A DNA stretch of 64,000 bases from contig CANLDA010000003.1 in assembly GCA_947489325.1 (NCBI GenBank), positions 124,001-188,000 of the forward strand. The letters run 5' to 3'. The position numbers and the translations under genes are program-made. Shown piece by piece: positions 53,375 to 61,777 of this stretch (its first letter is position 1; every line of letters begins with the position of its first letter). Below the pieces are notes generated by a model, which saw nothing but the letters and a program-made list of their open reading frames with translations, was not told where the DNA came from and searched no databases. Origin of the DNA: an uncultured Paracoccaceae bacterium (GTDB lineage Bacteria; Pseudomonadota; Alphaproteobacteria; Rhodobacterales; Rhodobacteraceae).

Positions 53375-54088
53375 ATGGAAAACGCAGGTTACACAACCCT
53401 CACACGACAGGCCGGTTTGATGCGCGAGATGAACGTCGTGGCCAACAATATCGCAAACTCTGCCACCACAGGATACCGTCAGGAAGGCCTTATCTTTTCA
53501 GAATATGTCCAAAGAACAAGCGATGGGCCATCGCTGTCCATGGCCACTGCCAATATTGGCAACACATCGATGATGCAGGGTACGTTAACCCCAACCGGTG
53601 GCACTTTTGACTTTGCCATCGAAGGCGACGGATATTTCATGGTTGAAACCCCAATGGGGGAACGCCTGACCCGTGCCGGAACTTTTTCGCCAAACGCTGC
53701 TGGTGATCTTGTCAACATGGATGGGCATCGCGTTCTTGATAGCGGCGGCGCCCCCATTTTCATCCCTCCGGATGCACAGGATTTGAACGTTGCCGAAGAT
53801 GGCACCATTAGCTCCAACGGCACCCCGATTTCGCAACTTGGGATATTTGACCCCAACGATCCTGGGGCAATGATACGCGAGGACGGCGTACTGTTTCATG
53901 CCCAAGCAGGTGCCGAAGTTTCGGAGAATCCACGCGTTCTACAGGGGTTTTTAGAAGGCTCCAACGTCAATCCTATTTCTCAGATTGCTCGCATGATCGA
54001 AGTTCAGCGCGCCTATGAAATGGGGCAAAGATTCTTGGACGCGGAAAATGAACGTGTCCAAAGCGCCCTGCGTACCTTTGTAAAATAG
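53375..54088 (+). CDS. flgF: flagellar proximal rod protein FlgF
   Basis: A 237-residue axial protein. N-terminal MREMNVVANNIANSATTGYR, the central DFAIEGDGYFMV segment and the C-terminal QIARMIEVQRAYEMGQRF are diagnostic of the FlgF/FlgG group. It is shorter than flgG and directly precedes it, which supports the FlgF assignment. Confidence 0.94.
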   Translation: MENAGYTTLTRQAGLMREMNVVANNIANSATTGYRQEGLIFSEYVQRTSDGPSLSMATANIGNTSMMQGTLTPTGGTFDFAIEGDGYFMVETPMGERLTRAGTFSPNAAGDLVNMDGHRVLDSGGAPIFIPPDAQDLNVAEDGTISSNGTPISQLGIFDPNDPGAMIREDGVLFHAQAGAEVSENPRVLQGFLEGSNVNPISQIARMIEVQRAYEMGQRFLDAENERVQSALRTFVK

Positions 54089-54103
54089 TGTGAGGAAACA
54101 GTC

Positions 54104-54889
54104 ATGAAAGCCCTACAAATTGCCGCCACCGGCATGAGCGCCCAACAAATGCGGGTCGAGACGATTTCGAACAATTTGGCAAACATGTCGACCACCGGCT
54201 ATAATGCCCGTCGCGCCGAATTCGCCGACCTCCACTATCAACAAATCAACCGTGCCGGGGCAGTGAGTGCCGCCGATGGTACGGTCTTACCCACCGGTGT
54301 TCAGGTCGGCTTAGGCGTGCGCCCTTCGGCGATTACCGTCAATCTTGCACAAGGGTCATTGTCTGCCACCGGCGGTGATCTGGATTTGGCCGTTGAGGGG
54401 CAAGGATATTTCGAGGTCACACTGCCATCCGGACAATCGGCCTATACGCGTGATGGCGCACTTAAACGCAGTGCGGATGGGTTGATCGTCACCTCTGATG
54501 GTTATGCGGTTTCTCCGGAAATCACCATTCCCAATGATGTGCGCAGCATTTCCATCAACGCCGACGGCGAGGTTTATGCCTATTTTCAAGAGGCCACAGA
54601 AGCACAGCTTTTGGGTCAGTTGACGCTCGCCGGTTTTTCCAATGCCAAAGGGTTGGAGGCAATGGGCAGCAATCTCTTCCTTGAAACCGAGGCTTCAGGT
54701 TCCCCAATCGTTTCGTCCCCGGGTACGGATGGATTGGGGACATTGCGTCAAGGTTATCTTGAGGCCAGTTCTGTTGATGCCGTACGCGAAATCACTCAAT
54801 TGATCGAAGCCCAGCGCGGATACGAATTGAACGCCAAAGTCATTTCTGCCGCCGATCAGATGATGGGCGCAACGACGCAGGTGCGCTGA
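54104..54889 (+). CDS. flgG: flagellar distal rod protein FlgG
   Basis: A 261-residue distal rod subunit, the family's usual length. ETISNNLANMSTTGYNARRA at the N-terminus, DLDLAVEGQGYFEV in the middle and EITQLIEAQRGYELNAKVI at the end. Its stop overlaps the flgA start (TGATG). Confidence 0.96.
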   Translation: MKALQIAATGMSAQQMRVETISNNLANMSTTGYNARRAEFADLHYQQINRAGAVSAADGTVLPTGVQVGLGVRPSAITVNLAQGSLSATGGDLDLAVEGQGYFEVTLPSGQSAYTRDGALKRSADGLIVTSDGYAVSPEITIPNDVRSISINADGEVYAYFQEATEAQLLGQLTLAGFSNAKGLEAMGSNLFLETEASGSPIVSSPGTDGLGTLRQGYLEASSVDAVREITQLIEAQRGYELNAKVISAADQMMGATTQVR

Positions 54890-55308
54890 TGAAAATCTTT
54901 GCAATCATAGGTCTTATTCTGGTGGCGCATTCAGGGTTGGCTGACACTGTCGTATCCACACAGGTCATTCGCCCGAAAACTGTCATCTCTGCCGATTATC
55001 TTGCGGTGAAAGCTGTGGATATTCCCGGAACCTATACCGACATTGCTCATTTAGTTGGGCTTGAGGCGCGGATTGCGATTTATCCCGGACGCCCCATCCG
55101 ATCAGGAGACGTAGGTCCCCCCGCTCTGATCGACCGCAATCAAACCGTAACGCTGATTTATCAACGTGGCGGATTGGTCATCATAGCAGAGGCGCGCGCG
55201 CTGGATCGCGCAGCAGCCGGAGAAACAATCCGCGTCATGAATCTGTCCTCTCACACCACGGTTGCCGGGTTCGTGCAATCAGATGGCACCGTTCGCGTGC
55301 TGCAATAA
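54889..55308 (+). CDS. flgA: P-ring assembly chaperone FlgA
   Basis: A 139-residue periplasmic protein that assists FlgI polymerisation. Signal peptide 1-18 (ending SGLA), then an SAF-type domain (VISADYLAVKAVDIP, GRPIRSGDV) and the C-terminal IRVMNLSSHTTVAGFV. It is the short form without the extra N-terminal domain. The P-ring gene flgI is not in the window. Confidence 0.92.
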   Translation: MKIFAIIGLILVAHSGLADTVVSTQVIRPKTVISADYLAVKAVDIPGTYTDIAHLVGLEARIAIYPGRPIRSGDVGPPALIDRNQTVTLIYQRGGLVIIAEARALDRAAAGETIRVMNLSSHTTVAGFVQSDGTVRVLQ

Positions 55309-55318
55309 GGATATTCCG

Positions 55319-56047
55319 ATGAAACACACATTCTCCATTTTCTGCGGATTTCTTGCGCTGGCCGCTTGCGATCGCATTGAAAACGTCGGCAAGGCGCCAA
55401 GTTTTACCCCCAGCATGAACAACCAAGAACATTTTGCCATGAGCAACCCAACCATGCCACAAGCCGTGCCGCATGAGCGCAAAGCTGATCAGGCGTCCCT
55501 CTGGAGTCGCAATCGTCAATCCTTGCTTGGCGATCGGCGCGCCATGGGGCGTGGCGATATCATGACTGTGGTAATCGAGATCGATGAAAAAGCTGAAATA
55601 TCCAACTCCACGTCTCGATCGCGCAATGGATCGGAATCTCTTGGAATTCCGCAACTCTTTGGAATTCCGCAACGGGTGGATGAAAAACTTCCAGAAGGGG
55701 CATCTCTCGGCAACGCTGTGTCCATCAATTCTACCGGTAGCAGTGGAGGCGACGGGAGTGTAAGTCGCCAGGAAAAATTAGAACTGCGTATCGCCGCAAC
55801 GGTTGTGGATGTGTTGCCCAACGGCGTCCTTGCGATTTCCGGCCTGCAAGAGGTTCGCGTGAATTTCGAATTACGAGAGCTTGTGGTTTCAGGTTTCGTA
55901 CGCCCCGAAGACATCTCACGGCGGAATGAAATTACTTATGACAAAATCGCTTCAGCGCGTGTGTCCTATGGTGGTCGCGGTCAAATTACAGACGTTCAAC
56001 AACCGCGTATCGGCCAACAGATGCTTGACATCTTACTTCCATTCTAA
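55319..56047 (+). CDS. flgH: flagellar L-ring lipoprotein FlgH
   Basis: Outer-membrane ring subunit, 242 residues. A lipoprotein signal ends in LAAC (Cys17). The mature part carries the family motifs SLLGDRRAMGRGDIMTVVI, VLPNGVLAISGLQEVRVN and GFVRPEDISRRNEI. Start ATG 55319 is preceded by AAGGAT eight bases upstream. Confidence 0.96.
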   Translation: MKHTFSIFCGFLALAACDRIENVGKAPSFTPSMNNQEHFAMSNPTMPQAVPHERKADQASLWSRNRQSLLGDRRAMGRGDIMTVVIEIDEKAEISNSTSRSRNGSESLGIPQLFGIPQRVDEKLPEGASLGNAVSINSTGSSGGDGSVSRQEKLELRIAATVVDVLPNGVLAISGLQEVRVNFELRELVVSGFVRPEDISRRNEITYDKIASARVSYGGRGQITDVQQPRIGQQMLDILLPF

Positions 56048-56056
56048 GGGGTGATC

Positions 56057-56563
56057 ATGGGTAAACTACTTCCAGTCCTTCTTGCAGTTATTGGCATTTG
56101 CGTCGGTGTCGGTTCAGGCCTCATGCTGAAGCCTGAACCGCACATGCCTGATATAGCCGCCAATCCCTGCGGTGAGGATCCCAACCATGCCTTGGCAAAA
56201 GCCAAACACGAACCCGAAGAAGAGGACATTCCGTCCGATCGGGAATACGTCAAACTGAACAATCAGTTTGTGGTCCCTGTGGTGGTCAATGAAAAGGTAT
56301 CATCTTTGGTGTTGCTGACCATCAGCATCGAGATAACTACGGGGCAAAAAGAGGCTGTGTTCGCCAAGGAGCCAAAGTTACGAGATGGGTTTTTACAGGT
56401 GATGTTTGATCATGCGAATGTTGGCGGTTTTGATGGCACATTCACCAGCTCTAACAATATGGACATATTACGGGCGGCCCTGAAAGAAGTCGCCGTTGCC
56501 ACCATGGGATCTATGGTCACTGATGTATTGATTACAGATGCCAACCGGCAAGACGTCTCCTGA
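56057..56563 (+). CDS. fliL: flagellar basal-body protein FliL
   Basis: A 168-residue single-pass inner-membrane protein next to the stator units. TM helix at ~3-20 (LLPVLLAVIGICVGVGSGL), then a periplasmic domain with YVKLNNQFVVPVV and LRAALKEVAVATMG. Start ATG 56057 has AAGGGG six bases upstream; a GTG at 56051 is possible. Last gene of the plus-strand rod/ring operon. Confidence 0.9.
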   Translation: MGKLLPVLLAVIGICVGVGSGLMLKPEPHMPDIAANPCGEDPNHALAKAKHEPEEEDIPSDREYVKLNNQFVVPVVVNEKVSSLVLLTISIEITTGQKEAVFAKEPKLRDGFLQVMFDHANVGGFDGTFTSSNNMDILRAALKEVAVATMGSMVTDVLITDANRQDVS

Positions 56564-56569
56564 CACAAC

Positions 56570-56977
56570 TTAATGGCGCAGCAGGTCCTCAATCTGCTGT
56601 TCCGTTTTCTTTATCTTTTCTGCTCGAGCACCAACCTGTTGTTGCTGAAGTAATTCTTCGGCAACAATTTTTTTGCCAAATGCCTTACGCATCCCCACGA
56701 GAATATTGTCCTTACGTGCAAGAACGTTCGCCAAGCGTGCGTTCAGGACCGTGCGACTGCGGCCAACCCAACGCTGCCACATAACATCCCCACCGTAGGC
56801 CGCAATGGCAGTGTCTTTAACCAGTGTTGATCGCCCGCTGCGCTCTTGTTCAGTCAGCTCTGCCAACATGCGTCGCAGTTTTTGCTCTTCTGCTGCTATG
56901 TCGGCCAGCTTTGCCTGTTCGATCTGATAGCGCGCCTCAGTTACAGACACCAAATCCGACAGTGGGTATTTGCTCAT
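56570..56977 (-). CDS. FliJ-like coiled-coil protein candidate
   Basis: A 135-residue, highly charged, almost entirely helical protein (SVTEARYQIEQAKLADIAAE, ELTEQERSGRSTL, TEQQIEDLLRH). It overlaps the flhB stop and ends the flhA-fliR-flhB unit. Length and coiled-coil nature resemble FliJ, the export-ATPase stalk protein, otherwise not seen near fliI in this window. There is no distinctive motif, so this is a context-based guess. Confidence 0.6.
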   Translation of the reverse strand: MSKYPLSDLVSVTEARYQIEQAKLADIAAEEQKLRRMLAELTEQERSGRSTLVKDTAIAAYGGDVMWQRWVGRSRTVLNARLANVLARKDNILVGMRKAFGKKIVAEELLQQQQVGARAEKIKKTEQQIEDLLRH

Positions 56978-58059
56978 CTTGCCCTCCAGGCGCGTTTGCG
57001 CATTGTTTCTGCAAATCGAATTGCGGCCGCCACTGCGCGATATTGATCAGGTGGAACTTCCTGGCCGATATCAACGGATGCATAAATCGCACGCGCCACT
57101 GGCGGATCGGACCGGATAGGAACTTGTGCGTCTACTGCGATTTCACGAATACGAAAGGCAATGTCGTCCACACCTTTTGCAACGCAAACTGGCGCTGCCC
57201 CTCGTTGCCGTGACCATTTCAATGCAATCGCGTAATGGGTTGGGTTCACGATAATCACATCTGCCGTAGGCACATCCGCCATCATCTGCGACATAGCGAT
57301 TTCCTGAGCCTTTTGTCGGCGTTTCTGTTTTACATGTGGATCGCCTTCGGAATCCTTGGCCTCATCCGTCATATCCTTGCGCGACATCATGTTTTTGCGG
57401 ATGTGCTCCTGTCTTTGCCACATGTAGTCAATCGCCCCGATACCCATCGCAATGACCAAAACAAGAAACAAAAACTCGACACCCAAGCGCGCCATCACCC
57501 CAATGGCCACCCGCGCATCACCATGAAGAACACCAGTCACCTCTTCTAGGCGCGCCCGCAAAAAAATTGCGAGGCAAACAGAATAGATCAAGAGCTTCAC
57601 AAAGCTTTTTGCAAACTCGAACAATCCACCACGACCGAATTTGTTTTTCGCGTTTTGAATTGGGTTCAGACGTGAAGATTTTAGTTCAAGTTTGCTGGGT
57701 GCAAAGACAAATGCACGTTGCGCGATCAAGGACAGCACAACAGCCAGCGCAGGCAACAAAAACAATGGTATCGCCGCTTGAGAAACAGTCATGAAGACCC
57801 CACCCATAGGGGCCGCCGGATCACCCTCAAAAATCAGCGGAGCAATATCGGTGGACTGATCAATCAGCACCATAAGGGCATCGCCCATCGATTGCACTGA
57901 CATCACCCCTGCCGTCAGCAGTGCAAGCAAAAGCCCCGCATATGACGCTGCTGCGGACACATCGGCAGATTTCGCGATTTCACCTTTCTTTCGCGCATCA
58001 TCCAGCTTTTTCTGGGTCGGCTCATAGGACTTATCGGTGTCATCATCTTGACTGCTCAT
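56974..58059 (-). CDS. flhB: flagellar export switch protein FlhB
   Basis: A 361-residue membrane protein of the export gate. N-terminal KSYEPTQKKLDDARKKGEIA, four hydrophobic segments, then a cytoplasmic domain with the autocleavage site NPTH at 272-275 (VVNPTHYAIAL). Cleavage there with FliK input switches export from hook to filament. The start overlaps the fliR stop (ATGA). Confidence 0.96.
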   Translation of the reverse strand: MSSQDDDTDKSYEPTQKKLDDARKKGEIAKSADVSAAASYAGLLLALLTAGVMSVQSMGDALMVLIDQSTDIAPLIFEGDPAAPMGGVFMTVSQAAIPLFLLPALAVVLSLIAQRAFVFAPSKLELKSSRLNPIQNAKNKFGRGGLFEFAKSFVKLLIYSVCLAIFLRARLEEVTGVLHGDARVAIGVMARLGVEFLFLVLVIAMGIGAIDYMWQRQEHIRKNMMSRKDMTDEAKDSEGDPHVKQKRRQKAQEIAMSQMMADVPTADVIIVNPTHYAIALKWSRQRGAAPVCVAKGVDDIAFRIREIAVDAQVPIRSDPPVARAIYASVDIGQEVPPDQYRAVAAAIRFAETMRKRAWRAR

Positions 58060-58832
58060 GGTGTTACCACAAATGGGTTGGCAACAAAGGTGTTCAGCGC
58101 ACCCACCCAAACTGACAACAACACCGGGGACACAAGGAAAAGCAAAAAGAGACTCCCGGCAGTGATCACTGGTGCGCCGACAAAGGCAACCATCAGCTGG
58201 GGCATGGCGCGGTTAATGACGCCAAGCGTAAGATTATAGAGCATAGACAGGATGACAAAGGGGGCCGCCAATTTGAACGCCAAGGCGAATGTGGACGCCA
58301 CCAGCATCACCCCCCAGCGTGACAAGATAGAGGCGGCAATAAATTCCCCCGCTGGCAGGATATCATAGGACATAATCAGCAATTGGGCGAGGCGCACATG
58401 CAATCCCATTATCATTGCCAATGCAAAACCCGCCATCATCAAGAGATGCCCGATGGCAGGCAAAGGTTCGACCCCGGCAGCACCGAAAATCTGGGCAAGA
58501 GATGTTGATTGCGCCGCCATAGACCCGGCTGTTTGCAATGCGAAAATGAACATTCTGACCCCAACACCAAGGGCAAACCCAGTGATTGTTTCGCTGATTG
58601 CAAACAGGGTGAATTGAATGCTTGTCATATCTTGGACGCCAAATCCAGAAGTCGATGGTGCCACAATCATGGTAAAGGCAATCGCCAACCCCAACCGCAC
58701 ACGGACGGGGACGTTCTGCTCTCCAAAGCCTGGCAAGATTGACATCGCTGCACCGATACGAAGAAAAACCGCAAAACCATGCCAGAAAAATGCACTGCTA
58801 AAATCCAGAACCTGTGCAGCGGCTTCGATCAT
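58056..58832 (-). CDS. fliR: flagellar export protein FliR
   Basis: A 258-residue polytopic export-gate subunit. RIGAAMSILPGFGEQNVPVRVRLGLA near the N-terminus and FALQTAGSMAAQSTSLAQIF in the middle are family features. It overlaps flhA (upstream) and flhB (downstream) by four bases each, giving a tightly coupled set. Confidence 0.95.
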   Translation of the reverse strand: MIEAAAQVLDFSSAFFWHGFAVFLRIGAAMSILPGFGEQNVPVRVRLGLAIAFTMIVAPSTSGFGVQDMTSIQFTLFAISETITGFALGVGVRMFIFALQTAGSMAAQSTSLAQIFGAAGVEPLPAIGHLLMMAGFALAMIMGLHVRLAQLLIMSYDILPAGEFIAASILSRWGVMLVASTFALAFKLAAPFVILSMLYNLTLGVINRAMPQLMVAFVGAPVITAGSLFLLFLVSPVLLSVWVGALNTFVANPFVVTP

Positions 58833-60907
58833 GCGGCAATCACACCGACAAGCGAAGGGCGCGCCTCTAAACCAATTTCCTCAAATGACAATACAGGGTT
58901 GGCAATGCCACGCGCGCTCATGACCGTGCGCAGAAAACGACGCCTGCGGGTCGACGTAACGAGCGCTGGGAAAATTCCTTGATTGCTCGCCTCGTTCAAT
59001 TGTTCAGACATGCCAGATGCCAGTTTGTTAAAAACGTCCGGCGGCAAAGCGATGTCAAAACTGCCGTGATCCCCATCAATCTGATAGTTTGTGAACGTAT
59101 CTTCCCACTCTGGCGCCAACTGTATCAAAGGAATTGTTCCATCGTCGCGCCGCATCTCGGCCACCAATTGAAACCCCAAACGCTGTCGCACATGTTCGCA
59201 GATTGCCTCGGGCAAGGTGTGGACGTGACGCGCCTCTGCAATTGCTTCGAGGACAAGTGGCAGGTTGCGAATAGAGACCTGTTCATCCAACAACAGACGC
59301 AGAACACGATGTAAAAGATCGACAGGCACTTTGTCAGGGATCAACTCATCCAACATTTTCCTGTTGGCCTCTGATCGTGCGGGGTCAGACAACGTCACCA
59401 TTTCATCCAACAATCGACGCAAGGCTTTTAACGTCAAAAGACGCGACAGGTTCTTTTTGATAATCTCCAAAAGATGGGTGGCAAGAACCTCTGCAGCTGT
59501 CACGATCGTCACACCAGAAAGCGCGGCCTGTTCACGCATTGAAGGGTCAATCCATCGCGCTGGTGCACCATAAACAGGCTCTTTCACATCAGTCCCATCG
59601 GGCACGCCACCGCTGCCATCAGGCAACAAGGCAAGAACCTTTTCCGAATTCAATGTGGCCCGGACCTGTTCAACCCCCTGCACCTTGACGACATAGCATC
59701 CCGGCGGCAGGGCAGGTTCATCCGTCAGTCGAATCTCTGGCATGATTAAGCCAAAGTTAGAGGCAATATGCGTGCGCATATTCGCAATACGCACATCCAG
59801 CCCGGCACCGGGATCCAGCACCATATTCACAAGGTCCGGGGCGAACTCTACATGAATATCATCAAGATCAAGCACATCCCCCATGGATTTCGAAATGGGT
59901 TCTGCATCATCAGGTGTTGGTGCGATATTTTGCGCCTCTTCGGCGGTGGCATTGGTGTGCACGAAATAGGCTGCACTGCCCAAAACCAAGCCACCTGCGA
60001 TAAAGGGCAAGAATGGCAAGCCGGGCACCAATGCAAACAAAACCATCAATACGGCAACTGTAGCAAGCGCCGCAGGATGCCCGCCCAACTGCTTTACGAT
60101 CGCAAGATCCGTTGCACCTTTGTTGCCACCTCGAGCCAGCAACAGCGCGGACGCGATAGAGATGATAACCGCAGGAATCTGCGTGACCAAACCATCACCA
60201 ACGGTCAAGATCGCATAGGTTTCAAAAGCTTTCGCCATGGGCATGCCGTGCACGACAACCCCCATCACCAACCCCATCACGAGGTTCAAAAGCGTGATAA
60301 GCAATCCCGCAACCGCATCCCCTTTGACAAACTTGGACGCACCATCCAATGACCCAAAGAACGTGGTTTCTTGTTGCTCAAGCTCGCGGCGGGCCTTGGC
60401 CTCGGTATGATCAATCGCGCCGGCAGACATGTCGCTGTCAATGGCAAGCTGTTTGCCGGGCATTCCATCCAACGCGAACCGTGCCCCCACCTCGGCCATA
60501 CGGGCGGCACCTTTGGTGATCACCATAAAGTTAACAATCAAAAGAACAGAAAACACCACCAGGCCCAGAAAAACACTGCCGCCCATCACAAAATTCGCGA
60601 ACCCTTCGATCACATCGCCAGCGGCATTTGTCCCGCTGTGGCCATTGCCAATAATCAATTTGGTTGACGATACATTCAACGACAACCGCAACATAAGGGT
60701 GGCGAGCAGAATCGTCGGAAAAGCCGAAAAATCCAGCGGCCTGTCGATAAACAATGTGATGGTGAAAATTAGAATCGCCAGAGCAAAAGATGCTGCTAAA
60801 CCGATATCCAGAACCCACGATGGCATCGGTAGAATCATCATCACAATCACCGCCATTAGGGCGATGGCCAGCAAAACCGTAGGGTTAAAAAGCGCCTTAA
60901 TGTTCAC
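58829..60907 (-). CDS. flhA: flagellar export gate protein FlhA
   Basis: A 692-residue export-gate protein. The N-terminal ~330 residues hold about eight membrane helices including the conserved GGSVFLGLVVFSVLLIVNFM and the FHIPEP-family region RMAEVGARFALDGMPGKQLA. The cytoplasmic C-terminal domain docks chaperone-substrate complexes (RLLDEMVTLSDPARSEAN). The start is taken as GTG 60907 with GGGAGG six bases upstream; a GTG at 60940 would run into the upstream gene. Confidence 0.95.
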   Translation of the reverse strand: MNIKALFNPTVLLAIALMAVIVMMILPMPSWVLDIGLAASFALAILIFTITLFIDRPLDFSAFPTILLATLMLRLSLNVSSTKLIIGNGHSGTNAAGDVIEGFANFVMGGSVFLGLVVFSVLLIVNFMVITKGAARMAEVGARFALDGMPGKQLAIDSDMSAGAIDHTEAKARRELEQQETTFFGSLDGASKFVKGDAVAGLLITLLNLVMGLVMGVVVHGMPMAKAFETYAILTVGDGLVTQIPAVIISIASALLLARGGNKGATDLAIVKQLGGHPAALATVAVLMVLFALVPGLPFLPFIAGGLVLGSAAYFVHTNATAEEAQNIAPTPDDAEPISKSMGDVLDLDDIHVEFAPDLVNMVLDPGAGLDVRIANMRTHIASNFGLIMPEIRLTDEPALPPGCYVVKVQGVEQVRATLNSEKVLALLPDGSGGVPDGTDVKEPVYGAPARWIDPSMREQAALSGVTIVTAAEVLATHLLEIIKKNLSRLLTLKALRRLLDEMVTLSDPARSEANRKMLDELIPDKVPVDLLHRVLRLLLDEQVSIRNLPLVLEAIAEARHVHTLPEAICEHVRQRLGFQLVAEMRRDDGTIPLIQLAPEWEDTFTNYQIDGDHGSFDIALPPDVFNKLASGMSEQLNEASNQGIFPALVTSTRRRRFLRTVMSARGIANPVLSFEEIGLEARPSLVGVIAA

Positions 60908-60908
60908 C

Positions 60909-61688
60909 TCAACCTCCCTGTGAGAAGAGAGGTTTCGCACCGCCTTGTGACCCCAACGGAACCAGCGATCCCAACCGCGGCGCTTTCACGCCAGCCTGTA
61001 ACAAGGGAAAGGTATTCAACCGTGGTTGCGTTGGTGGTTTCGCAATCTTCACGGGCGGTGCGCTTACAGTTGGGTTAATATCACCCAGCCCCGCCATGAT
61101 GCGATTGAACCGGGCCTTGTATCGATCAGCGTATTGAGGCGTGCGCGAATGATATGCCCCCGCAGCATCCACCCAATTGCCGAACTCCGCATGCAGCGAT
61201 TTGAGATATTTCGCGGCATAGTTGGCATTGGTTTGAGGGTCAAACATGGCCTCGATCGACGCAAATGCCTTACCATGCCAACGATAGTTGATCTGAAAAC
61301 AACCAACGTCAAAGCTGCGGGCGCCTGCGCGGAAATGTTTCAGAACATATGCGCGGGCCTCTGCTTCTGCCTCGAACCACACTCCCTTGCCCTCCATGTT
61401 CACCGTCCAGGGCCAGGGTTGTAATTTGCCGCCTCGGCCTCTGCCGGTCTCTGTTCTTGTGATGGATAACAGCACCTCTTTGGGGACGCCGGATGTTTTT
61501 GCTGCCTGAAGCGCAACCGTGTCGCAAGTCTGCGAAAATGCAGGAATTGCGGAAGCCGTCCCTGCAATAATGCTCATTGCCAAGGTTGCTAAAGTACAAA
61601 AAACCGCAAAACACCATCGATGCTTGCGCCAATTTGATGAGAATCTAAGAGATTGAAGTATCGACGTTTCATTAAACATTCTGTTCAT
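60909..61688 (-). CDS. SLT-type lytic transglycosylase next to flhA
   Basis: A 259-residue exported protein with a lysozyme-like SLT domain. The hydrophobic signal is CFAVFCTLATLAMSIIAGT. Catalytic Glu lies in LSITRTETGRGRGG, followed by VGCFQINYRWHGK and YAAKYLKSLHAEF. A Pro-rich tail ends the protein. It ends one base before flhA starts. A short FlgJ without hydrolase domain is encoded at 46753, so this enzyme may open the wall for the rod. Start ATG 61688 is preferred over TTG 61721. Confidence 0.85.
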   Translation of the reverse strand: MNRMFNETSILQSLRFSSNWRKHRWCFAVFCTLATLAMSIIAGTASAIPAFSQTCDTVALQAAKTSGVPKEVLLSITRTETGRGRGGKLQPWPWTVNMEGKGVWFEAEAEARAYVLKHFRAGARSFDVGCFQINYRWHGKAFASIEAMFDPQTNANYAAKYLKSLHAEFGNWVDAAGAYHSRTPQYADRYKARFNRIMAGLGDINPTVSAPPVKIAKPPTQPRLNTFPLLQAGVKAPRLGSLVPLGSQGGAKPLFSQGG

Positions 61689-61777
61689 TGGTCCGCGCTT
61701 TTTGCTGCTTACCTTAGGCAATACGGAACCTTGGTTGAGATTTGGTAACCATACACCTTAACCGTCAAAATTTTTGT

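Noticed and set aside
59768-60352. 194-codon frame antisense to flhA
   Set aside because: His/Cys/Gln-rich shadow translation within a certain gene.
61730-61777. possible CtrA-type site before the transglycosylase-flhA unit
   Set aside because: GTAACCATACACCTTAAC has two half-site-like pieces but the spacing is not the TTAA-N7-TTAA consensus, so it is not called.
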